Below, piece after piece: positions 34,941 through 42,734 of a stretch of DNA of 53,583 bases (positions are counted from its first letter, which is position 1; each line of letters begins with the position of its first letter). Position numbers and translations under genes: made by a program. Source of the stretch: UBA6168 sp964573725 (GTDB taxonomy: Bacteria; Bacteroidota; Bacteroidia; Chitinophagales; Saprospiraceae). Location: positions 1 through 53,583 of the forward strand of contig CAZNLJ010000034.1 in NCBI GenBank assembly GCA_964573725.1, given 5' to 3'. Below the pieces are notes generated by a model. That model made no database searches and was not told the origin of the DNA. It saw only the letters and a list, made by a program, of their open reading frames with translations.

Positions 34941-37184
34941 ATGAAAGCATGGACCATTTTCCTATTATCCATAAGCCTACCGTTCGCCCTATTCGGCCAA
35001 CCCGGATCCGACCGGTTCCTATACGGTAACATTTTCAACGAAGCGGGCGAAGACCTGGTCGGGGCCACCGTCCAGTGGGAAGGCACCGACATCGGGACCT
35101 TCACGGATGAGCGCGGAAACTTCCAGCTACCCGCCATGGATACCGTCGCCAACATCCTGATCCAGTATGTAGGCATCGAGCCCATGACCGTAGAGATCCT
35201 GCCCGCCGAGGATAACGTCTACATCCAGGTCACCCAGGTCAGTTCCCTGACCGCCGTGGAAGTGACGGAACACCGGGGCGACATCTACACATCCACCCTG
35301 CAGACCGTCAACATGGAGTCCATCAGCTCCTGCGAGCTCAAGAAAGCGGCATGCTGCAACCTGGCGGAGAGTTTCGAGACCAGCGGCAGTGTTGATGTCA
35401 TGCGGCAGGACGCCGTCACCAGCGCCTCGGAAGTCCAGATGTTGGGCCTGCGGGGCATCTATTCCCAGTTGTTGCTGGAAAAAAGGCCAGCCTACGTCGG
35501 GCTGGGTAGTCCTTTGTCCTTGGAATACATCCCCGGCACCTGGGTGGAAAGCATCCAGGTATCCAAGGGTACCAGCACCGTACAGAACGGCCCGCAGGCC
35601 ATGACCGGGCAGATCAACATCGAATTGGTCAAGCCGAACAAGGACAAGCCTTTGTTTGTCAACCTGTTCAGTTCCACCACCGGCAGAGGGGAAGTCAACC
35701 TTCACCTGAACCGGCAATGGAACCCCTCCTTCAGCAGCGGATTGTTGCTTCATGGCAGCACTACCCAAGGTGAATTCGACCGCAACGACGACACCTTCCT
35801 GGACCAACCTTTGAAGAAAACAGCAACCGGACTCTGGCGGAACGTATACCAGGGGGACAACCTGTTCAGCCAGTTCAACGTCCAGGTTCTATCCGACCGC
35901 CGCAGCAGCGGCCAACGGATGCCCGGTACCACGGATTCGCCGGATGCCCCCTACCTCATAGACCAGGCCAACGACCGGGCGGAAGTCTATGGAAAGCTGG
36001 GGTTCCTGGGCTTCGACAAACCGATGACCTCGATGGCGCTGATCTACGGAGGGAGCCTCCACCGGAGCGACAACACCTTCGGCCGTACCCGGTACGAAGG
36101 CCTGCAACGGAGTTTCTACGCCAACCTCCTCTATGCCTCCTTCTTCCGCACCACGGACCACCAAGTCAACTTCGGCGCCAGCTTCCAGTACGACGATTAC
36201 GAGGAAACGCTCAACGACCAGGATTTCAGCCACCGCGAACAGATGCCCGGCATCTTCGGGGAATATGCCTATACTGGTAGCAAGCTGGGCATCATCGCCG
36301 GCCTGCGGGCGGACCACCTCGCCATCACCGGCCCCCGGGGAGGGCAAGCGGAACAGGCCAAGACCTTCCTGACACCACGCCTCAACCTGAAATACAATTT
36401 CAGCGACGACCATATCCTCCGGCTCAGCCTGGGACGGGGTGTCCGTACCGCCCAGCTTCTGCCGGAGAACCTGGCCGTCCTGGCCAGCAACCGGACGGTC
36501 GAGCTCCGCGGCGACCTGCGCGTGGAGGATGCCTGGAACGCCGGCCTCAACCTTACCCGTAACTTCCGATTGGCCGACCGGAGCGCCAACCTGGTGGTCG
36601 ACCTGTACCGTACGAACTTCCGCAACCAAATCGTCATGGATATGGAAAGCGCCCATGGGAAGGTGCTATTCTACAACCTCGACGGCCGGAGTTACGCCAA
36701 CAGCCTCCTCGTATTGACCGGTTGGTCGCCGTTCGACGGCTTCGACCTCAAGCTGGCCTATAAGTGGAACGATGTCCGGGTCACCTATTTCGGGGACCTG
36801 CGGCAGCGGCCCATGACGGCCGCCCACCGCGGATTGCTCACCATGAACTACGAGACCCCGTCGGAACGGTGGATGTTCAATACCAACGTCCAATTCACCG
36901 GCCGCCAACGTTTCGTCCATGCCGACCACCTGCCCGCCAACTTTCCGGACAAGGCGGCCTTCGAGGGATTCTCCCCCGCGTACACGATTTTCAATGCCCA
37001 GGTAACCCGCCGGTTCCGGATCTGGGAGCTGTACATCGGCGGCGAGAACCTCAGCGATGTCCGACAGGAACAAGCCATCATCGACTGGCGCAATCCTTTC
37101 GGGGAATATTTCGATGCCATGCAGGTGTGGGGCCCCTTGGTCGGTATCCGCGGCTATGCCGGCATCCGGATGTGGCTGGATTGA
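34941..37184 (+). CDS. TonB-dependent receptor paired with the Cys-rich protein
   Basis: 747 residues from ATG 34941 (MKAWTIFLLSISLPFALFGQ signal peptide). Residues about 25-110 are a carboxypeptidase-regulatory-like domain (GNIFNEAGEDLVGATVQWEG). The plug follows, with an unusual Cys-containing stretch (SCELKKAACCNLAESFETS), then VTSASEVQMLGLRG and the VSKGTSTVQNGPQAMTGQIN region. The rest is a barrel ending in GIRMWLD. The KKAACCNLAESFE block is typical of receptors that sit beside HYC_CC_PP proteins and heavy-metal transport genes. Copper or another metal-chelate is therefore a reasonable but unproven ligand. A strong hairpin follows the stop codon. Confidence 0.88.
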   Translation: MKAWTIFLLSISLPFALFGQPGSDRFLYGNIFNEAGEDLVGATVQWEGTDIGTFTDERGNFQLPAMDTVANILIQYVGIEPMTVEILPAEDNVYIQVTQVSSLTAVEVTEHRGDIYTSTLQTVNMESISSCELKKAACCNLAESFETSGSVDVMRQDAVTSASEVQMLGLRGIYSQLLLEKRPAYVGLGSPLSLEYIPGTWVESIQVSKGTSTVQNGPQAMTGQINIELVKPNKDKPLFVNLFSSTTGRGEVNLHLNRQWNPSFSSGLLLHGSTTQGEFDRNDDTFLDQPLKKTATGLWRNVYQGDNLFSQFNVQVLSDRRSSGQRMPGTTDSPDAPYLIDQANDRAEVYGKLGFLGFDKPMTSMALIYGGSLHRSDNTFGRTRYEGLQRSFYANLLYASFFRTTDHQVNFGASFQYDDYEETLNDQDFSHREQMPGIFGEYAYTGSKLGIIAGLRADHLAITGPRGGQAEQAKTFLTPRLNLKYNFSDDHILRLSLGRGVRTAQLLPENLAVLASNRTVELRGDLRVEDAWNAGLNLTRNFRLADRSANLVVDLYRTNFRNQIVMDMESAHGKVLFYNLDGRSYANSLLVLTGWSPFDGFDLKLAYKWNDVRVTYFGDLRQRPMTAAHRGLLTMNYETPSERWMFNTNVQFTGRQRFVHADHLPANFPDKAAFEGFSPAYTIFNAQVTRRFRIWELYIGGENLSDVRQEQAIIDWRNPFGEYFDAMQVWGPLVGIRGYAGIRMWLD

Positions 37185-37196
37185 CTGCGAAGCGAA

Positions 37197-37233
37197 GCGG
37201 AGCCGTTGCAGCCCCCCCCGGCAACGGCTCCGC
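37197..37233 (+). terminator. Strong hairpin after the receptor gene
   Basis: GCGGAGCCGTTGC (37197-37209) pairs perfectly with GCAACGGCTCCGC (37221-37233) across an 11-base loop, 12 bases after the stop codon. There is no T-run, so termination may be imperfect or factor-assisted. Confidence 0.6.
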
Positions 37234-37669
37234 CCCGCTTCCACTCGGCGCCGGCCGATCGGTTCCGCACAGGAGCCCTCCCGGCCGACCCGCATCGCCA
37301 GGGTCCGGTCGCCCGAACAAGTGACCGCCCAGCACCCTTTCGTCCGGTCGGCATTCAATTTCATCTTTGCCGCATCCCGGCGGGATCGAATCGCTGTTTC
37401 CGGGAATGGACGGATAGACCGGAATCCCTTGCCGCCGCTGACACGGAAAGGATGTACGGAAAGGAAACCCCGACGCTGATGCAGGGATTCTCCTCCCACT
37501 GTACCGGAAGCCCGCCGGGAAAAGGCGGCGGTCCGGACTTGCCGTGTCCCGACAAAAGGCAAACGACAAGTCGGTGCCAGTCCCTTTTCCATATCTTTTT
37601 GAAACAGCAAGGACCGGACAGGGCGGTTTGTAGAAACAAACCTTTACATTAGCCCAAAAAACTGCCCTC
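37234..37669. other. Gap before the ethanolamine-type permease
   Basis: 436 bases without a believable gene. TACATTAG at about 37645 is one mismatch from a -7 box and lies about 25 bases before the permease ATG, but a -33 element at the correct distance is missing. Confidence 0.4.
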
Positions 37670-39013
37670 ATGGATGCATCACCGGCCTCCGGCCAACAGC
37701 TCCGGCGTACCCTCGGCCCCCTGATGTTGTGGGGGTTGGGGGTCGGATACGTCATTTCCGGCATGTATTTCGGCTGGAACCTGGGATTGGAAAAAGGCGG
37801 CACCCTCGGCCTGGCCATCGCCACGCTCTTCATCATCGTCCTGTACGTCTGTTTCACCTTCAGCTATACGGAACTGGCCTGCGCCATCCCCAAGGCCGGC
37901 GGGGTTTTCGATTACGCCACCCAAGCCTTGGGAAAGGATTGGGGCTTCATCGGCGGCATGGCCCAGAACATCGAATTCATATTCGCCCCGCCCGCCATCG
38001 CCTTTGCCATCGGTGCCTACCTCAACCTGTTCCTTCCGGACATACCGGTGCCGGCCATCGCCGCCGTCGCGTACATCGGATTTACCTTGATCAACATCGT
38101 CGGCGTCCGAATCGCAGCGACCTTCGAACTGGTCATCACCATCATCGCCGTATTCGAATTGTTGTTGTTCGCCGGGGCGGCCTTGCCCGGATTCGAAGCG
38201 GACAACCTGACCCGCAACGCCTTGCCGAACGGCTGGCAAGGCATCTTCGCGGCCCTTCCCTTCGCCATCTGGTTCTTCCTGGCCATCGAGGGTGTGGCCA
38301 ATGTGGCGGAGGAGACCATCCACCCCCAACGGAACATCCTCCTGGGGTTCGGTGCCGCCATCCTGACCCTGGTCGTCCTGTGTGTGCTGACCTTTTGCGC
38401 CTCCGTCGGCTTGTCCGGATGGGAAGCCGTGGTCTATCCCCATCCGGGAGCCCCCCCTTCCGACTCCCCTTTGCCCTTGGCCATGGCGCACCGATACGGG
38501 GAAGGACACTTGTTGTACCGGTTGGTCACCTCCATCGGGTTGTTCGGGCTGGTCGCCTCCTTCCATGGCATCATCCTGGCGGCCGGGCGGGCGACCTTCG
38601 AGTTCGGCCGGGGTGGATTCGCCCCCGCCGCCATCGGACGGGTCCATTCCCGATACCGCACGCCCGCGAACGCCCTGTTGGCGAACATGGTACTAGGCAT
38701 CATCGCCCTGGCGACCGGTCGGACCGGAGAACTCATCACCATCGCCTGCTTCGGCGCCCTGACCTTATACCTTATCTCCATGGTATCCCTGGTCGTGCTG
38801 CGGCGAACAGCGCCGGACCTGGAGCGGCCCTTTCGCGTCCCGCTTTACCCGGTGCCCCCCTACCTGGCCCTGGTCATCGCTGCCGTTTCCCTGGCCGCGT
38901 TGACCTATTACAACCTATCCCTCGCCGCCATCTATTTCGGCATGCTGTCGGCGGCCTATCTCGCTTACCGGATCCACCGGGCATATCGGCCGTCCGTCCG
39001 GGACGGCAGCTGA
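37670..39013 (+). CDS. APC-family permease, ethanolamine type
   Basis: 447 residues and about twelve membrane segments. The N-terminus (TLGPLMLWGLGVGYVISGMYFGWNLGL) and the EGVANVAEETIHPQRN loop resemble ethanolamine permeases of the APC superfamily more than general amino acid permeases. FSYTELACAIPKAGGVFDYA is the conserved helix 2-3 region. It would import ethanolamine or a similar small amine. It is the first gene of a plus-strand run with a glutamine synthetase-like ligase and a short-chain dehydrogenase, as expected for gamma-glutamylation of an imported amine. Confidence 0.82.
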   Translation: MDASPASGQQLRRTLGPLMLWGLGVGYVISGMYFGWNLGLEKGGTLGLAIATLFIIVLYVCFTFSYTELACAIPKAGGVFDYATQALGKDWGFIGGMAQNIEFIFAPPAIAFAIGAYLNLFLPDIPVPAIAAVAYIGFTLINIVGVRIAATFELVITIIAVFELLLFAGAALPGFEADNLTRNALPNGWQGIFAALPFAIWFFLAIEGVANVAEETIHPQRNILLGFGAAILTLVVLCVLTFCASVGLSGWEAVVYPHPGAPPSDSPLPLAMAHRYGEGHLLYRLVTSIGLFGLVASFHGIILAAGRATFEFGRGGFAPAAIGRVHSRYRTPANALLANMVLGIIALATGRTGELITIACFGALTLYLISMVSLVVLRRTAPDLERPFRVPLYPVPPYLALVIAAVSLAALTYYNLSLAAIYFGMLSAAYLAYRIHRAYRPSVRDGS

Positions 39014-39184
39014 AAAACCCCGGGGTACGGATTCCCGGAAAGGAAGGATCGCAGCTGAAGAATCCGCCGTCCATACCGATCGGTTCCGGAATCCTCCCCT
39101 ACCCCATCGGCCGCACGTCCCTCCAGCATCACATCACCGGCCCGGGTCGGATACGGCTCCACCCGGCACCACAAAGCAAGCCTC

Positions 39185-40558
39185 ATGGAAAAAACAGGAC
39201 ACCTGACCCTCGAACAACTGCAACAGCAGGTGGCGGCCTCCGCCATAGAGACCGTCATCGTCGCATTTACCGACCATTACGGCCGGCTGATGGGCAAGCG
39301 GTTCGATGCCGCATACTTCCTGTCGACGGCGACGGACGGCACCCATGCCTGCAACTACCTGCTGACCACCGACATGGAAATGGAGCCGGTCCGGGGCTAT
39401 ACGTCCGCCAACTGGGAAAAAGGCTATGGTGACTTTCACCTGGTACCGGACATGCGGACGCTGCGGATCGCCAGCTGGCTGGACCGGACGGCCATCGTCC
39501 TGTGCGACGTCATGGACGAGCGCACCCATGCCCTGGTGCCGGAAGCTCCCCGCAGCATCCTCCGGCGGCAACTGGAACGGTGCCAGGCCGCCGGGTTTTC
39601 GGTCTTTGCCGCCTCCGAACTCGAGTATTACCTGTTTGAGGACAATTATCGGGATGCCCATGTCCGGCAATACCAAGGCTTGCAAGCGGCAGGCTGGTAC
39701 CTCGAGGATTACCACCTGCTGCAGGGCAGCCGGACAGAGCCTTTTACGGCGGCGGTCCGCAGGCACCTGAACCGGTCCGGCATTCCCGTCGAGACCTCAA
39801 AAGGGGAATGGGGATTGGGACAGCATGAGTTGAACATCCGCTACGCCGAAGTGCTGGAAATGGCCGACCGGCATGTCCTGTATAAACAATGCCTCAAGGA
39901 GGTGGCCGACCAGCAGGGTAAATCCGTCACTTTCATGGCGAAATACGCCGCCGATGCGGCCGGTTCCAGCAGCCATATCCACCTCAGCCTGTGGCGGGAC
40001 GGAACGAACCTGTTTGCCGGGGACGAGGCGGTGGGTCCGGTTCGGGGCAGCGAACTGTTCCGCTGGTTCCTCGGCGGCTGGATTGCCCGGACGGGTGATG
40101 TGATGCCATTCTATGCCCCGACCGTCAACTCCTACAAGCGATATGTCGATGCCTCCTGGGCCCCGACCCGGCTGGCCTGGAGCCATGACAACCGCACCGC
40201 CGGATTCCGGGTGGTGGGCAACGGCCCCTCGCTCCGCATCGAATGCCGGATTCCCGGCGCAGATTGCAACCCCTATCTCGCCTTTGCAGCCGCCCTGGCC
40301 TCCGGACTGGATGGCATCGAACAGCGGACGGAACCACCGGCCTGCTTTGAAGGCGATATCTACCAGGCCGACGAACTGCCCCGCGTCCCGTATACCTTGC
40401 GGGAGGCGACGGACCGGTTTGCGGAAAGCGATTTCGCCCGGCAGACTTTCGGTCCGGCGGCGGTTTCCCACTATACCCATTTCTTCCGGCAGGAACAAAC
40501 CGCCTACGACCTGGCGGTAACGGACTGGGAACGGAAGCGGTATTTCGAACGCATCTGA
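39185..40558 (+). CDS. Glutamine synthetase-like gamma-glutamyl-amine ligase (PuuA/GlnA4-like)
   Basis: 457 residues, type I glutamine synthetase fold. Visible active-site parts are the metal-binding ELEYYLFE (near 142), the GQHELNI strand, the SSSHIHLSL loop, the Arg in NRTAGFRVV and the C-terminal ECRIPGADCNPYLAFAAALASG. The N-terminal beta-grasp part (TVIVAFTDHYGRLMGKRFDA) is that of the PuuA/GlnA4 group, not of housekeeping GlnA. No adenylylation loop of the classical form is seen. Such enzymes join glutamate to putrescine, ethanolamine or other amines using ATP. The upstream ethanolamine-type permease favours an amino alcohol substrate. Confidence 0.85.
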   Translation: MEKTGHLTLEQLQQQVAASAIETVIVAFTDHYGRLMGKRFDAAYFLSTATDGTHACNYLLTTDMEMEPVRGYTSANWEKGYGDFHLVPDMRTLRIASWLDRTAIVLCDVMDERTHALVPEAPRSILRRQLERCQAAGFSVFAASELEYYLFEDNYRDAHVRQYQGLQAAGWYLEDYHLLQGSRTEPFTAAVRRHLNRSGIPVETSKGEWGLGQHELNIRYAEVLEMADRHVLYKQCLKEVADQQGKSVTFMAKYAADAAGSSSHIHLSLWRDGTNLFAGDEAVGPVRGSELFRWFLGGWIARTGDVMPFYAPTVNSYKRYVDASWAPTRLAWSHDNRTAGFRVVGNGPSLRIECRIPGADCNPYLAFAAALASGLDGIEQRTEPPACFEGDIYQADELPRVPYTLREATDRFAESDFARQTFGPAAVSHYTHFFRQEQTAYDLAVTDWERKRYFERI

Positions 40559-40577
40559 TCACCTAACTCTTATTTTT

Positions 40578-41351
40578 ATGCAACTAACCGACAAGACAGC
40601 GCTCATCACGGGCGGCAGCAGCGGTATCGGCAGGGAAACGGCACTCCTCTTCGCACGGGAAGGTGCGCGGGTCGTCATCACCGACATCAATGATGCCGCC
40701 GGGGAGGAAACCGTCGCCGCCATCCGGCAGGAAGGGGGGGAAGCAAGCTATTTCCATGCGGATGTGTCCCGGGCCGCGGATGCGGCGGCCATGGTCGCCT
40801 TCGCCGAGCAAACCTACGGTGCCCTGCACATCCTGTTCAACAATGCCGGCATCATGCACCCGGATGATGACAACGCCACCCACACCGAGGAATCCGTCTG
40901 GGACCTGACCATGGCCATCAACGTGAAAGGAGTCTTCCTGGGCTGTAAGTATGGTATTCCCGCCCTGCGGCGGGCCGGCGGCGGATCCATCATCAATACC
41001 GCCTCGTTCGTAGCCTTGCTGGGGGCCGCCACGCCACAAATTGCGTACACCGCCAGCAAGGGGGCCGTCCTGTCGATGACCCGGGAATTGGCCGTCATCC
41101 ATGCGCGGGAACATATCCGGGTCAACTCCTTGTGTCCGGGTCCGCTGCGGACGGAACTGCTGATGAAGTTCCTGGATACGGATGAAAAAAAACAGCGCAG
41201 GCTGGTCCATATCCCGATGGGAAGGTTCGGTGAGGCGCGGGAAATGGCACAGGCCGCCCTGTTCCTGGCTTCGGACGCTTCCTCCTACATGACCGGTAGC
41301 GACTTCGTGGTCGACGGGGGAATTACGGCGGCCTATGTGACGCCGCTGTAA
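40578..41351 (+). CDS. Short-chain dehydrogenase/reductase
   Basis: 257 residues, classical SDR. The NAD(P)-binding motif TGGSSGIG is at residues 11-18, NNAG is near 89-92, and the catalytic Ser lies in INTASF with YTASK as the Tyr-x3-Lys pair. Asp in VVITDIND after the second strand suggests NAD+ preference. The C-terminus (VDGGITAAYVTPL) fits the glucose-dehydrogenase-like subgroup. It is 19 bases after the ligase gene, so they are surely co-transcribed. In this setting it may oxidise the hydroxyl of a gamma-glutamyl amino alcohol to an aldehyde (inference). Confidence 0.87.
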   Translation: MQLTDKTALITGGSSGIGRETALLFAREGARVVITDINDAAGEETVAAIRQEGGEASYFHADVSRAADAAAMVAFAEQTYGALHILFNNAGIMHPDDDNATHTEESVWDLTMAINVKGVFLGCKYGIPALRRAGGGSIINTASFVALLGAATPQIAYTASKGAVLSMTRELAVIHAREHIRVNSLCPGPLRTELLMKFLDTDEKKQRRLVHIPMGRFGEAREMAQAALFLASDASSYMTGSDFVVDGGITAAYVTPL

Positions 41352-42145
41352 GGAGATTCGGCCGGCAGGGAAACGGCCCGCCGGCCCCGTCCCAGCCCGC
41401 CCGGTTGCGGGCCCCCCGGTCCGGGGAGGCCCCAGGGGCAACCAGGTATGGCGGGGCCCGTTATGAAACGACGGATCCATTCGGCCACGCGTCGGTCATC
41501 GATGGGTAGCGCCAGCGATCGACGGGCAGCCTTTACTTTCTCCTCCCCGATCCGACCGGCCCGCATCTCCATCAAGGCCGCCGCATAAGCAGCGGGAAAC
41601 TCCGGATGTCCCTGGATTCCCAACATGCAGGTACCGGTTTGGAAAGCCCCGATGGGGCAGGCCTCGTTGCCGGCCAACAGCAGGCTGTCCGCCGGTAAGG
41701 CCTGTACCTGGTCCTGACAGGACATCAACAGGTTGAAACTTGCCGCCCCCGGTTGCATCCAGGAAGGCTGCGCATGGCACCGGAAGGTATGCACCCCCAC
41801 ACACCAGCCCTGGTCACTCTTCGCCACCGGTGCGCCCATCGCGGCACCCAGGACCTGATGGCCGAAACAGATGCCGACGTACGGGATGGTGTGCTCGTAC
41901 AGGGAACGGACGAAAGCGGTCAACTCACCAATCCAGGGAAGCGGGTCGTAGACCGATTGCCGGGATCCGGTACAGAGATAGGCATCGCAGGCATCGGGTT
42001 GCGCCGGAAGTTCGTGCCGGGTGACATCGTACAGGACCCAGTCGAATCCGGGCAAAAGGGCGCGGAACATGTCGGGATAATCGCCTCCCAAAGGGCGTAG
42101 CGATGGATCTACGTGGTCGCAGGTCAAGAGGCCGATTTTCGGCAT
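41333..42145 (-). CDS. Class I glutamine amidotransferase-like hydrolase
   Basis: 270 residues. The nucleophile Cys is in VGICFGHQVLG, and the His-x-Glu pair is in GIQGHPEF. The type is GMP-synthase-like amidotransferase; PuuD-like gamma-glutamyl hydrolases belong to the same superfamily. It converges on the dehydrogenase gene and overlaps it by 19 bases. The family normally ends soon after the WIRRFI helix. Here about 45 Gly/Pro/Arg-rich residues follow, encoded by a GC-rich inverted-repeat region that looks like a shared terminator, so the original stop was probably lost. It may release glutamate at the end of the gamma-glutamyl route (inference). Confidence 0.8.
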   Translation of the reverse strand: MPKIGLLTCDHVDPSLRPLGGDYPDMFRALLPGFDWVLYDVTRHELPAQPDACDAYLCTGSRQSVYDPLPWIGELTAFVRSLYEHTIPYVGICFGHQVLGAAMGAPVAKSDQGWCVGVHTFRCHAQPSWMQPGAASFNLLMSCQDQVQALPADSLLLAGNEACPIGAFQTGTCMLGIQGHPEFPAAYAAALMEMRAGRIGEEKVKAARRSLALPIDDRRVAEWIRRFITGPAIPGCPWGLPGPGGPQPGGLGRGRRAVSLPAESPYSGVT

Positions 42146-42734
42146 AGGATTTTTTTTTTCACCGCTTCGCGGTGGCTGGTACGCGGATCCGGCGAATGAA
42201 TTGGATCTTTTTTCACCGCTTCGCGGTGGCTGGAACGCGAATTACGCGGATCCGGCGAATGAATTGGATCTTTTTACCGATGCGCGGTAAAAAATTAACC
42301 CAATCCGACCAGGTGAAAAAAATGTGCGCGGGTACAAAGCCTCCTGTGATTGACAGGTCGGGCCGTATCGAAAGATTGGTCATTCCGATTCGAAATACCG
42401 ACAAACCGGTAGGATGACGATAACGGTAAATGACAGTCGAGCCCTTCGCTACGCTTGAGACCACCTGCCGCTTGTAAGGAAAGGCCATGTACCCAGCACA
42501 CCTTACTTAACAACCCCAACGAATCATCCGTAGATGATTAGGATGTAAATATAAAACAAATTGTTTTCTTTAAAAAAATTTTTGTTTATTTTTTTCATTC
42601 AAGGTCGGATTGCACGCAGCCGATCTGGCCGGACCGGCGGGCGTCGGGTCGTGCAGCCGGGGGCTTCAAGCATCGGCAATCATACGGCTGCGGCATACAA
42701 GCAGAGGGGAGGGTACGGGGAACGGCCGGGCGCC
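42146..42734. other. Intergenic region with hairpin repeats and an AT-rich patch
   Basis: 589 bases without a gene. The left part holds the tandem hairpin repeats (42150-42290). A 7-bp palindrome AATCATC-CGTA-GATGATT lies at about 42523-42540, followed by a very AT-rich patch (42541-42600). No tRNA or known RNA structure was recognised in 42300-42500. Confidence 0.5.
42150..42290. repeat. Tandem repeats carrying a CACCGC-TTC-GCGGTG hairpin
   Basis: Two full units of about 60 bases and a damaged third. Each has a T-run, the hairpin CACCGC TTC GCGGTG (42160-42174 and 42214-42228), GCTGG, ACGCG and the block GGATCCGGCGAATGAATTGG followed by ATCTTTTT. The third unit retains only a weakened stem (ACCGATGCGCGGT). 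The second unit has an extra AATTACGCG. Such palindromic AATTCGCG-type intergenic repeats occur in several Bacteroidota, and these look like one. T-runs precede the stems, so they are not terminators. Confidence 0.75.

Noticed and set aside
42150..42174. Rho-independent terminator
   Set aside because: The T-run precedes the stem on the plus strand, and A-runs follow it on the minus strand, which is the wrong order for both.
42150..42290. CRISPR array
   Set aside because: Only two and a half units. The sequence between the hairpins is itself repeated and not unique spacer, and no cas genes are present.
42300..42500. tRNA or structured RNA gene
   Set aside because: A GATTCGAAAT stretch recalls a T-loop, but no cloverleaf with acceptor pairing can be drawn.
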